Source: Paraburkholderia sp. CNPSo 3274
GTDB lineage: Bacteria > Pseudomonadota > Gammaproteobacteria > Burkholderiales > Burkholderiaceae
NCBI RefSeq assembly: GCF_024206475.1
Contig: NZ_JAMBPR010000010.1
Span: 99,865-163,864 of the forward strand
Direction of reading: 5' to 3'
DNA: 64,000 nucleotides
This document shows positions 56,835 to 64,000 of this stretch, piece by piece. Positions within the stretch are counted from its first letter, which is position 1; each line of letters begins with the position of its first letter. The notes under the pieces were generated by a model. It ran no database searches and had not been told where the DNA came from. It saw nothing but the letters and a program-made list of their open reading frames with translations. Made by a program: the position numbers and the translations under genes.

Positions 56835-57893
56835 ATGAAGACATCGATTCAACGGCTCATTCACAACGGCGCACTGGCGCTCTGCACGGCGGCCCTGTTC
56901 GGCACGCTCACGGCGCAGGCCGCTGCACTGGCTGGCGCCCCGGCGCCGTTCGACAAAGGCGGCGTCAAGATTGCGCTCGTTAATTATCTTTCGGAGGGCG
57001 ACTTCTTCCAGGCCTACGAGGCGGGCGCGCAGAAGCAGGCGAAGGCGCTCGGCATCGACCTGCGCATTTACGAAGGGCGCCAGGACGCGGCCGAGCAGCG
57101 CGACCAGATCCAGCAGGCCATCAATCTGGGCGTGTCGGCGATCATCGTCAATCACGGCTTGCCCGAGTCGCTCAAGGATGTCGTGCAGCAGGCGCTCGAC
57201 AAGGGCATCAAGGTCGTCGCTTTCGACGTCAATCTGGCCAATCCGAAGGTCCCGCAAATCGAGCAGAGCGACAGCGACCTCGCTTCGCTGCTGCTCGCCC
57301 AGGCAGTCAAGGACAACGGCAGCGCGTTTTCCGCGGGCTATGTGTACGTAGCGGGCTTTGCGCCGCTCGACCGGCGCGACGCCGTCTGGCAGACGTTCAA
57401 GCACGAGCATCCCGGCATCCAGGAAAAGGCGCGCTGGGGCACCGTGGACAATCCGATCGCGCAGTCGGTTGCCAATCAGGCGGCTGCCGCCTACCGCGCG
57501 CATCCGGATATTCGCGTGGTCATTGCCCCCTATGACGAATTTGCGCGCGGCGCCAATCTCGCGGCGAATGAATCGAATGTGGCGAGCAAGGTGCGGATCT
57601 ACAGCGCGGACATCTCGACTGCCGACATCGAGGCGATTCGCGCGCCGAACAGCGCGTGGGTCGCCACCGCGGCGACCAACCCCGCCGTGGTGGGCGCCGT
57701 GTCGGTGCGCGCCGCGGCGCTCAACGTGGCCGGGCAGCCGCTCGACCATCACATCCTCGTGAAGCCCGCGCTCGTCACGCGCGACGATCTCGTGAAGAAC
57801 GATATCCACACCATCGCGGAACTGGGGGCGAAATTCCCGGCGTTCCGGGCCAGCGACGCAGCGACGGCGGCCTGGATTCCCGTCGAACAGTGA
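56835..57893 (+). CDS. periplasmic sugar-type substrate-binding protein
   Basis: A 352-aa periplasmic protein of the RbsB/Peripla_BP_4 type with a signal peptide (to about 31, AQAAALA), then GVKIALVNYLSEGDFFQAYE, VSAIIVNHGLPESLKDVVQQ and VKPALVTRDDLV. It should deliver the solute to the ATPase and permease above. Specificity cannot be read; the surrounding enzymes suggest an organosulfur or sulfonated-sugar ligand. Confidence 0.88.
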   Translation: MKTSIQRLIHNGALALCTAALFGTLTAQAAALAGAPAPFDKGGVKIALVNYLSEGDFFQAYEAGAQKQAKALGIDLRIYEGRQDAAEQRDQIQQAINLGVSAIIVNHGLPESLKDVVQQALDKGIKVVAFDVNLANPKVPQIEQSDSDLASLLLAQAVKDNGSAFSAGYVYVAGFAPLDRRDAVWQTFKHEHPGIQEKARWGTVDNPIAQSVANQAAAAYRAHPDIRVVIAPYDEFARGANLAANESNVASKVRIYSADISTADIEAIRAPNSAWVATAATNPAVVGAVSVRAAALNVAGQPLDHHILVKPALVTRDDLVKNDIHTIAELGAKFPAFRASDAATAAWIPVEQ

Positions 57894-57981
57894 CCTTGAT
57901 TGGGGCGCTCGACGATAGTCATTGCGCTTCTTTCGATCTGACTCATCGGAGCGCGTATTACGCTTTCAACCGGAAATCATC

Positions 57982-58116
57982 ATGAGCACAGCCGTCGTCC
58001 CAGAAGAAGCCCAGATCGTTGTCCGGCCGCTTTCAGCGCATATTGGCGCGGAAATCAGCGGCGTCGATCTCTCGCGGCCCGGTGTGCCTTTGATTTTCGT
58101 GCAGGTTTCCGGTTAG
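57982..58116 (+). pseudogene. TauD/TfdA dioxygenase, 5' stub
   Basis: The first 35 residues (IVVRPLSAHIGAEISGVDLS) are the exact opening of alpha-ketoglutarate-dependent TauD-like dioxygenases. After the Ser-Arg-Pro at about 58,083 unrelated residues lead to a stop at 58116. The iron-binding HxD...H motif and about 240 residues are missing, so the gene was cut by a rearrangement. It was probably the last gene of the sulfur operon. Confidence 0.75.
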
Positions 58117-58322
58117 ACGCGCCTCGGCACTGTCTGGCCTTGCCATGGGGCCCTTAATAAATTTCTTAAGGAATCAGTGGCTTGCTGTTTGGCTCTTCTG
58201 GTTGACATTGAACTTAAAGGACCAGACCACGAACGAACTGTGTCGTCGACGATATCCTTTAACTCGCCTTCCGCCAGGATAGGCGAATTGAACTTCAACG
58301 CCAGAACTTTCGCAGGCCTTCC
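58117..58322. other. junction stretch without recognised gene
   Basis: DNA between the TauD stub and the glycosidase-like gene. A minus frame of 61 aa (58113-58298) is Ser/Arg-rich and unrecognised. GC falls at about 58,150-58,260. It is likely a scar of the event that cut tauD. Confidence 0.4.
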
Positions 58323-59360
58323 CTAGCGCTGGAAAAAGTCAGCAACGCGGTGAAATGCGGCTTTTGGCGCCCAAGGCGGCATTTGGTTTGATCTCGGGTC
58401 GCCGTCGGGAAAGGTCTTGACCAGGGAGAAGCTCATCATGTCCAGGTCTCGTGCCCCTTCGCCGAAGCGATAGCTCGGGAACGAAAAGACGTAGATGAAG
58501 ACGCCATCCACTTCTGCGCCCGACAGGAGTTCCAGTTGTTCTTCCACATATTCGGCTTGTTCTCGTTCGCTTCGCGTGGGAACAATATTGTTGACGAACT
58601 TTCCCGTGCCGTCAGGGTTTTGCCCCTCCAATAGCATAAAGCCGCCAGCGCCGCGGGCAGCGGCCCCCTCATAGGCGCACGAGCCGACCTCCATAACGAC
58701 AAGGGGGTTGCCGATTCGGAAGCGATCGAGACCGGCGACGTACTCGCTCGCCGTCTCCCCATTTCGGTAGTAGTCGACACCAACAACGTCGAACAGGCTC
58801 CAGTCGACGTTCTCCCACGTGCCGGAAGAGTAGGTCACGGGCCCGCTGAATTCTGCCCTGACGGCGGCTGTGATGGCCGTGAGGGCGTCATGGAGCATCG
58901 TGGACTTCTCCTGAAAGACAGCCGGGACTTTGGGCCCGGTTGCGTCGGCAGCCTGGGAACCAAGCCAGGCAACGCGTTCCATCAATGTTGCACCAGGCAG
59001 TATCCCGTCGTTGAACAGGGTGATTTCACAGCCGCAAACAAAGACAATGTCAACACCGTCCCTGCGGAGCTCCTCAGCTGCGCGCGCCGCTTCCGCGAAA
59101 TAATCGGGAAGCTCGCGAGTCGGCACGTTCATCTTCCATGGATTGAAGAAGACGGTTAGGCCAGCAGCATTGGCGATGCGCGCTGTAGTGACCAGGCGTT
59201 GAATCTCTTCGCCCTCGATGCGCACAGCATTAGCGTGGAGACCGGTGGCGATTGTATTCATATCATGTTCGGCCAGAGCGTGGCTGAACGGCTCGACCGA
59301 ATAGGGCTGATCCGAAACAAACCTCAGCCCTACGTCATAAACGACACCGCGATACTTCAT
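58323..59360 (-). CDS. clan-A glycoside hydrolase-like TIM-barrel protein
   Basis: A 345-aa soluble protein. Candidate catalytic glutamates are E112 in FVCGCEITLFND and E224 in LVVMEVGSCAYEG, the usual two positions for retaining clan-A hydrolases; WENVDWSLFDVVGVDYYRNG fits strand 6. Similar proteins are sometimes annotated as abortive-infection proteins, but I see no phage link. No signal peptide, so it is cytoplasmic. Start at 59360 with GGAGA upstream; the longer open frame to 59681 adds low-complexity sequence. Confidence 0.65.
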   Translation of the reverse strand: MKYRGVVYDVGLRFVSDQPYSVEPFSHALAEHDMNTIATGLHANAVRIEGEEIQRLVTTARIANAAGLTVFFNPWKMNVPTRELPDYFAEAARAAEELRRDGVDIVFVCGCEITLFNDGILPGATLMERVAWLGSQAADATGPKVPAVFQEKSTMLHDALTAITAAVRAEFSGPVTYSSGTWENVDWSLFDVVGVDYYRNGETASEYVAGLDRFRIGNPLVVMEVGSCAYEGAAARGAGGFMLLEGQNPDGTGKFVNNIVPTRSEREQAEYVEEQLELLSGAEVDGVFIYVFSFPSYRFGEGARDLDMMSFSLVKTFPDGDPRSNQMPPWAPKAAFHRVADFFQR

Positions 59361-59532
59361 CCTTTTTGTTTCTCCAGTTGCTAAAGCGGATCCGTCGATT
59401 GATCTTAGCAGCCAACGAGCTTTGGCGAAGCGATAACGCCATAGTGCGCCGCGGCTTTGCTTGTTACGTCGGTCGGGGGGCGCGATGTTGATTGACGGCG
59501 CCTGAAGATCGGGACTCGAAATCTGGGGACTC

Positions 59533-59838
59533 TTACTTGCGCTGTTTGATGCAAATCGGGGTAAGAAAGTGGACTTCCTTTGTGTCGAACAGATCGTTTG
59601 TCGCGTTCGTATAGCCGGCACGGTAGGTTCGAGTCGGCTGGACTTCCAGCCACTGATCGGCCGTGCCGTTCCAGACTTCAAAGAGCACTAGAACGTCGGG
59701 GCTCTCAGCGTCCTCACTGAGTACCGCGCTGACAAAATCCGGCTCCGCAGACATTGCGTCGATGAGCGCGTTGATGCGAGGGAGGAATTGATCTTTTCTA
59801 CCGGCTACGAGATTGAATCGCACATAGAGCGAGACCAT
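59533..59838 (-). CDS. ABM-domain protein (putative quinol/antibiotic monooxygenase)
   Basis: A 101-aa dimeric ferredoxin-like fold protein (MVSLYVRFNLVAGRKDQFLP, DAESPDVLVLFEVWNGTADQ, EVHFLTPIC). The ABM family includes YgiN-like quinol monooxygenases and mutarotase-like helpers. GGAG lies about 9 nt before the chosen ATG. It follows the isomerase-like gene by 139 bp and may form an operon with it. About 170 bp further on is the glycosidase-like gene. Confidence 0.72.
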   Translation of the reverse strand: MVSLYVRFNLVAGRKDQFLPRINALIDAMSAEPDFVSAVLSEDAESPDVLVLFEVWNGTADQWLEVQPTRTYRAGYTNATNDLFDTKEVHFLTPICIKQRK

Positions 59839-59977
59839 GGTGGCGTCTCCAGTCAGCTCTGGCGACCACTGGAAGCTTCGACGGCTGGCAGTGTCACCAT
59901 ATTTGCTTCCGCAGGGCAGCGCGGACACAGTCGTCTCCGGGGCCAACGGGGTGATCGACGGCCCCGGATTGCGGTTA

Positions 59978-60832
59978 TTACTCAAACTGCTGAATCGTTG
60001 CGTTGTACGCGCGCGTCGCCATCTCTTCCAGCGGAAGCTTGCGTTCGACTTCGGAGAGTATCTCGACGCCCCAGGGACCATCAAAGCCGGTTGCCTGAAC
60101 GGCTTTGATGAAGCTCTTTACATCGAGAACGCCTTCGCCGGGGAGACGACGTTTATGGCAGGTGTCCATCCACAGGGGCTCGATCGCGTAGCGGTCCGCA
60201 TCGTCGAGCTCAATGCCCTTAATGAACTCGGGCTTGATCGTGGCGATCTCCTTGAAATCGATGTTGCCGCGCGAGAGATGCCAGATGTCGAGCAGGAGTC
60301 CAGCATTCGCCTTGTTGGCGCCTTCGACGATCGCCCTGCCGGTCTCGATCGTCCGAACGTTGCTGAACGGCATGATTTCGAGCATCACTTGCGTGCCGCG
60401 CTTCTCCGCGTCTTCGGCCAGCTTGCCGAATTCTTCCACCATGAGCGGGACATTTGCGGTTTCTTCCCCGATGCCGGGTCCTACCTTGACGATGCGCGCG
60501 CGCAGTTCTTCGGCGGCCTTCAGGTAGTAGTAGCGCATGCTGTCGGACGTACGGCGACGTTCGCCGGTCTGGTACCAGTCGACGAGGAACTCGAACTCGA
60601 CATGCTTGATGCCGTTGGCTTCGAGGATGTGTCGCATCTCGGCAAAGCCGATCTTGTCGGCGGTCGCGTAAATGTCGGAATGAATGAGCCCGATGCCTGA
60701 CCATCCGGCCTTGGCAGCAGCCTCAACCCGATGCCTGAAGCTGAACGGGCTGATCTCGGTCGGACCAAACGGATAAACGTCGCCCGACAGCGTGAAATAG
60801 GCTGCGACGAGCTCAATATTGGATTTTGACAT
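59978..60832 (-). CDS. xylose-isomerase-like TIM-barrel (sugar phosphate isomerase/epimerase)
   Basis: A 284-aa AP-endonuclease-2/xylose-isomerase-like barrel. The metal-site acidic residues are visible in LEIMPFSNVRT, LLLDIWHLSRG, IELDDADRYAIEP and WGVEILSEVERK. Such enzymes interconvert keto-sugars, often in pathways with Gfo/Idh/MocA dehydrogenases, as here. GAGAGAG lies 6 nt before the ATG at 60832. It is divergent from the binding-protein operon. Confidence 0.85.
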   Translation of the reverse strand: MSKSNIELVAAYFTLSGDVYPFGPTEISPFSFRHRVEAAAKAGWSGIGLIHSDIYATADKIGFAEMRHILEANGIKHVEFEFLVDWYQTGERRRTSDSMRYYYLKAAEELRARIVKVGPGIGEETANVPLMVEEFGKLAEDAEKRGTQVMLEIMPFSNVRTIETGRAIVEGANKANAGLLLDIWHLSRGNIDFKEIATIKPEFIKGIELDDADRYAIEPLWMDTCHKRRLPGEGVLDVKSFIKAVQATGFDGPWGVEILSEVERKLPLEEMATRAYNATIQQFE

Positions 60833-61037
60833 TTCGACTCTCTCGATAGTGAACAGGTGGGTGACGAGATGGAACCGGTCACCATGAATACCACTATCGC
60901 GTAGAAACCCGGGCGGATAAACACATCCGCATTCCACTGAATGTAGAGATTTGCTCTACAAAGGCTGGTGGCTGTGAGATAGGCAGCCTCGAATCCGATT
61001 GTTCGCCTCCGCGCGTCTCATCGACGCGCCTGCAGCA

Positions 61038-61158
61038 CATTTTTCCGCTGCAAGAAAATAACTTTTCGTCGGACCGCATTTTTCTTTCCGCCTGCGCCCC
61101 TTACTGTTGCCTCGAAAACATCAGAAACCAAACACTCAATTTTGGGTGTGGTCCAAAA
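61038..61158 (+). promoter_or_regulatory. divergent control region with operator-like repeats
   Basis: Contains CATTTTTCCGC (61038-61048), the inverted GAAAA-TAAC-TTTTC (61054-61067), GCATTTTTCTTT (61076-61087) and TTTTGG-N7-CCAAAA (61140-61158) that ends just over the start of the ribosome site of the binding-protein gene. The first three blocks recur at 63470-63520. A repressor binding the last palindrome could block both transcription and translation start. Confidence 0.5.
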
Positions 61159-61169
61159 GGAGACAACTC

Positions 61170-62135
61170 ATGATCATCCGCAATCGCATCCTCGCTGGCG
61201 TCGCCCTCGCAACGCTGTTGACGTCGTTGAGCACCGTCGCGAGCGCAGCAAGCCAACCGCACGTGACATTGCTCATGCCGACCCAGAGCGTCGAATACTG
61301 GGCGCTCTACATCAAGGGCTTCAAGAAAGAGGCACAGGCTCAGGGCATCAACCTCGATGTGAAGGTCACGAACTACGACGCGAACGAACAGGCCACGCAG
61401 GTCGAGCAAGCCCTCGCACAAAAGCCGAACGTCATCGTGCTCGTCCCGGTCGACTCAAGCGCGATGGTCCCGTCGATTCGCAAAATCGACCAGGCGAAGA
61501 TTCCGCTCGTGATTTCCAATTCGATGCCGGATCAGAAGTACTCCCGGTACTGGAAGGTGTTCACCGGGCCGAACGATATCAGCAACGGTCAGGCTGCCGC
61601 CAAGGCCATGATCCAGGGCTTCAAGGATAAGGGCTATGGTGCGAGCGGCAAGGTGATCGTCATCAATGGGCCGATGGGCACGCCGCCGCAGCTCCAGCGC
61701 TACCAGGGGTTCGTCGACCAACTCAAGAAAGATGCACCGGGAATCCAGGTCGTGGGCGCTCTTCCGGGCGACTGGGACGCCGTCAAGGCGAGCGCGGCCG
61801 CTTCGGCACTGTTCACCCAATACAAGGATGTGAAGGGCGTTTACACCGAAAACGACGCACAGCTGCGAGGCACCGTTACCGCAGCCGAACGGCTTGGCCT
61901 CGATCCCTCCAAGCTTGTGCTCGTCGGCCACGGCTGCGACCAGTCAGGCGTCGACCTGATTAACGCCGGCAAGGCATACGCCGATGTCGAGCAGTCTCCT
62001 TTCGACGACGGCGCGTACGCCGCCAAGGCAGCAAAGATGCTGGCTACCGGCGGTACCCCGCAGGCGCTCCAGTATCTGCCGAATCCGATCGCGACAAAGG
62101 CCGACGTGAACGTCTGCTATTCCCAGCAGAAGTGA
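61170..62135 (+). CDS. periplasmic sugar ABC substrate-binding protein
   Basis: A 321-aa RbsB-type protein. It has a signal peptide (to about 26, VASAAS), then HVTLLMPTQSVEYWALYIKG, NVIVLVPVDSSAMVPSIRKI, VVGALPGDWDAVKASAAASA and YTENDAQLRGTVTAAERLGL. AAAAGGAG gives a strong ribosome site for ATG 61170. No ATPase or permease lies within the window, so its partners should be beyond the right edge or elsewhere; the IS3 element may have split them off. Confidence 0.9.
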   Translation: MIIRNRILAGVALATLLTSLSTVASAASQPHVTLLMPTQSVEYWALYIKGFKKEAQAQGINLDVKVTNYDANEQATQVEQALAQKPNVIVLVPVDSSAMVPSIRKIDQAKIPLVISNSMPDQKYSRYWKVFTGPNDISNGQAAAKAMIQGFKDKGYGASGKVIVINGPMGTPPQLQRYQGFVDQLKKDAPGIQVVGALPGDWDAVKASAAASALFTQYKDVKGVYTENDAQLRGTVTAAERLGLDPSKLVLVGHGCDQSGVDLINAGKAYADVEQSPFDDGAYAAKAAKMLATGGTPQALQYLPNPIATKADVNVCYSQQK

Positions 62136-62228
62136 TCGACGGTTGAGGCAGTAGTCAATTCTGCCTCGCGCTCTAGTTATTTCGACGATCGCGGCACGAC
62201 GTGCCGCGATCGATATTTGGAGGTTTGG

Positions 62229-63350
62229 ATGAGACGAGAGATTGGTGTCGGCGTGATCGGAACAGGCTTCATGGGAAAGGCGCATGCGCTCGCCTACCGT
62301 GCTGTTCCGAACGCCTTCCCGGAGTCGGTGCGGCCGCGCCTTGTCGCGGTGGCTGACGTCAATGAGGCGGGTGCACGACAAGCCCAGCAGCAGTTCGGGT
62401 TCGAGCGGGCAACGACGGACTGGAAATCACTGCTCACAGACGACGCAATCAAGGTGATCTCCATCACGACGCCGTGCAGCCTGCATCGCGAGATGGCGCT
62501 TGCGGCAATTGCAGCTGGCAAGCACGTGCACTGCGAAAAGCCTATCGCCCCTTCGGCAACCGACGCACTGGCGATGGCCGAGGCCGCCGCGGCGGCAGGA
62601 ACGGTGACGCAGGTTGGGTACAACTACATCAAGAATCCGATGCTGGCTCTCGCGCGCCAAATGATCGCGGATGGCGAGCTCGGTGAAATTACAAGCTTTC
62701 GTGGGGTGCACGCCGAAGACTACATGGCAGACCCCGAAATTCCCTACGGCTGGCGAGTGGATCCGGAAAACGGCGCCGGTGCGCTCGCGGAGATCGGCAA
62801 CCACATCATCGGGCTGTCCCGCTTCCTTCTCGGGCCGATCGAGGAGGTGACCGCGCGGCTCGAGACCGTCAACAAGACACGGCCGGTCGCACCGGGCGCG
62901 CGCGAGCGGCGGACGGTCAAGGTCGACGATATTGCCCGGCTGATGGTCACGTTTGCGCGAGGCTGCTCAGGCACTCTCGAAGCAAACTGGGCCGCGACGG
63001 GGCGCAAGATGCAGCTCGAGTTCGAAGTCTATGGAACGAGGGGCGCGCTCGTATTCTCCCAGGAGCGTTTCAACGAACTGCACTATTACCGCGGCGGTGA
63101 CGACCCGCGCACCTCCGGATTTACCCGTATCGAAGCGGTGCCTGCACACCCGCCGTATGCCAATTTTACGGTCGCAGGCGGCCACCAGATCGGATTCAAC
63201 GATCTCAAGACCATTGAGATGGCCGGATTCCTCGATGCGATTGATCGAGGGGGGCGGGCGTTTCCCGACTTCAAGGAGGCGTGGGAGATCCAGCGGGTCG
63301 TAGACAGCGCCATCCAGTCATCCGTCGAAGGGCGTTCGATCGCGATCTGA
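62229..63350 (+). CDS. Gfo/Idh/MocA-family oxidoreductase
   Basis: A 373-aa NAD(P)-dependent sugar dehydrogenase. The Rossmann motif is GVIGTGFMGKAHALAY (about residues 8-23), followed by HCEKPIAPS with the conserved EKP and GYNYIKNPMLALARQMIADG. The C-terminal domain has the GEIGNH-like AEIGNHIIGL segment. GGAGG lies 6 nt before ATG 62229. It probably oxidises the sugar bound by the preceding protein, and the isomerase-like enzyme acts before or after it. Confidence 0.9.
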   Translation: MRREIGVGVIGTGFMGKAHALAYRAVPNAFPESVRPRLVAVADVNEAGARQAQQQFGFERATTDWKSLLTDDAIKVISITTPCSLHREMALAAIAAGKHVHCEKPIAPSATDALAMAEAAAAAGTVTQVGYNYIKNPMLALARQMIADGELGEITSFRGVHAEDYMADPEIPYGWRVDPENGAGALAEIGNHIIGLSRFLLGPIEEVTARLETVNKTRPVAPGARERRTVKVDDIARLMVTFARGCSGTLEANWAATGRKMQLEFEVYGTRGALVFSQERFNELHYYRGGDDPRTSGFTRIEAVPAHPPYANFTVAGGHQIGFNDLKTIEMAGFLDAIDRGGRAFPDFKEAWEIQRVVDSAIQSSVEGRSIAI

Positions 63351-63373
63351 CGGAAAGGAGTTCTCCAGCGCTT

Positions 63374-63416
63374 AAGCGGCCTCTGGCGAGAGCCTTCGCC
63401 GGGGCCGCTTTTTTTG
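63374..63416 (+). terminator. intrinsic terminator after the dehydrogenase gene
   Basis: Outer stem AAGCGGCC (63374-63381) / GGCCGCTT (63403-63410) encloses a second stem GGCGA / TCGCC, followed by a run of T. It ends the binding-protein/dehydrogenase transcript 24 nt after the stop. Confidence 0.88.
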
Positions 63417-63445
63417 GCCCGAAATGCGTTCACAAGAACGATGCC

Positions 63446-63520
63446 GATATTTCCGCAGGGAGGAAATATCATTTTTCCGCCCGGCATTTTTCTTTTGGGG
63501 GCGACGAAATAACCTTTTGG
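63446..63520 (+). promoter_or_regulatory. orphan promoter-like region with 9-bp inverted repeat
   Basis: GATATTTCC (63446-63454) and GGAAATATC (63462-63470) form a perfect 9-bp inverted repeat with a 7-bp spacer. CATTTTTCCGC, GCATTTTTCTTT and GAAATAACCTTTTGG follow, matching blocks upstream of the binding-protein gene. No recognisable gene follows before the IS3 element; the stretch 63,521-63,751 is unassigned. Confidence 0.55.
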
Positions 63521-63751
63521 ACAACAACAGCGAAACCGCGGCAGCGGTCCACAACACGGAGACAACGTCACGCCCGAACCTGGGCGCAACGCATCCCACC
63601 GGCATTTCTCCCTGTGGTTCCGCACCTCCTGATGGACCGCACGCGCCCGTTGTGCCCGGCCCGTCGACATCGGGATCAGCAGTCTCTTTCGGACCTTACG
63701 CGCGACCGCCCCGTTCTGAAGGCGGTGCCGATCCGGGAGTAGTTGGCGGTA

Positions 63752-64000
63752 TGAACCGCCCCGGGTTTCCCGGAGGCTGTTTTGCTTGAGTCACGCCGCG
63801 ATGGCGGACCCAGCGAGTTTTGAATAATAAGCGGCTTCTGCCTCGGCAGGTGGAATGTTGCCGATGGGGCCGAATAGTCGACGATTGTTGAACCAGTCAA
63901 CCCATTCGAGCGTCGCCATTTCAACGGCCTGCGGATTGCGCCACGGTCCGAGGCGATGGATCACCTCTGCCTTGTACAAGCCGTTGATCGTTTCAGCCAG
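63752..64000 (-). mobile_element. IS3-family insertion sequence, cut by the right edge
   Basis: The left end begins at about 63752 with a terminal-repeat-like stretch (TGAACCGCCCCGGGTTTCCC) typical of IS3 elements, followed by the transposase 3' end. The other end, and the target duplication, lie outside the window. Confidence 0.75.
63791..64000 (-). CDS. IS3-family transposase OrfB, C-terminal part
   Basis: The minus-strand frame is open to the edge and reads LAETINGLYKAEVIHRLGPW, ATLEWVDWFNNRRLFGPIGN, IPPAEAEAAYYSKLAGSAIA. This is the end of the rve integrase domain with the catalytic Glu (LAET). The start lies beyond 64,000. Confidence 0.9.
   Translation of the reverse strand: MAETINGLYKAEVIHRLGPWRNPQAVEMATLEWVDWFNNRRLFGPIGNIPPAEAEAAYYSKLAGSAIAA

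Noticed and set aside
58323..59360. Phage-defence (abortive infection) role for the glycosidase-like gene
   Set aside because: Some relatives carry that label, but the two glutamates and the sugar-gene neighbours fit carbohydrate metabolism, and no other defence gene is near.

Overview
The window looks like chromosome or megaplasmid DNA of a high-GC betaproteobacterium of the Burkholderia/Paraburkholderia/Caballeronia group. The reasons are the codon use, the Burkholderia-type general porin, phaB, a DUF3562 protein, the many LysR/MarR/PucR/AraC/MocR regulators, SfnB-type sulfur-acquisition enzymes, and the mixture of IS5, IS6, IS3 and Tn3 debris. This assignment is an inference from gene content; no 16S or tRNA gene is present.

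Region 1 (1-10,000) is a molybdenum/respiration block. A molybdate-type ABC permease, cut by the left edge, converges on a six-gene minus-strand operon read as fdhF-like molybdoenzyme, cydA, cydB, moaA, moaE, moaD. The operon thus carries a formate-dehydrogenase-like enzyme, a bd-type quinol oxidase and three cofactor-synthesis genes. A MocR regulator is divergent from it, followed by a decayed LysR gene.

Region 2 (10,000-22,200) is transport and efflux: an APC permease, a porin, a FUSC-domain membrane protein, and a minus-strand efflux operon ytcA - small ORF - mdtN - mdtO - mdtP - marR whose four main junctions are ATGA overlaps. A PucR-type regulator is divergent from it.

Region 3 (22,200-37,600) is accessory and scarred: a doubly frameshifted NmrA-type gene, an IS6 remnant, a CHASE3-GGDEF protein, an AraC regulator, phaB, a 3' fragment of pstS, several small Burkholderia-type proteins, a frameshifted IS5 element, a nonsense-interrupted frame, a TPR membrane protein, a truncated Tn3 transposase joined to a truncated IS6 transposase, a PH-domain remnant and an H-NS-like gene.

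Region 4 (37,600-48,900) holds a compact archaic (Csu/sigma-type) chaperone-usher pilus operon, a further orphan pilin-like gene, a dCache-GGDEF diguanylate cyclase and a pair of soluble histidine-kinase-like genes. The pilus/cyclase part lies between 48-bp inverted repeats about 8.1 kb apart.

Region 5 (49,000-58,100) resembles a sulfur-scavenging locus. Two acyl-CoA-dehydrogenase-fold monooxygenases (DszC/SfnB type), an LLM flavin monooxygenase (DszA/NtaA type) and a nitroreductase surround a complete sugar-type (Rbs-like) ABC importer, and a 5' stub of a TauD-like dioxygenase follows.

Region 6 (58,300-64,000) is a carbohydrate-type locus. A clan-A glycosidase-like protein, an ABM-domain protein and a xylose-isomerase-like protein are read leftward. 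A periplasmic sugar-binding protein and a Gfo/Idh/MocA dehydrogenase are read rightward. A second copy of the promoter motifs follows, cut off by an IS3-family element at the right edge.
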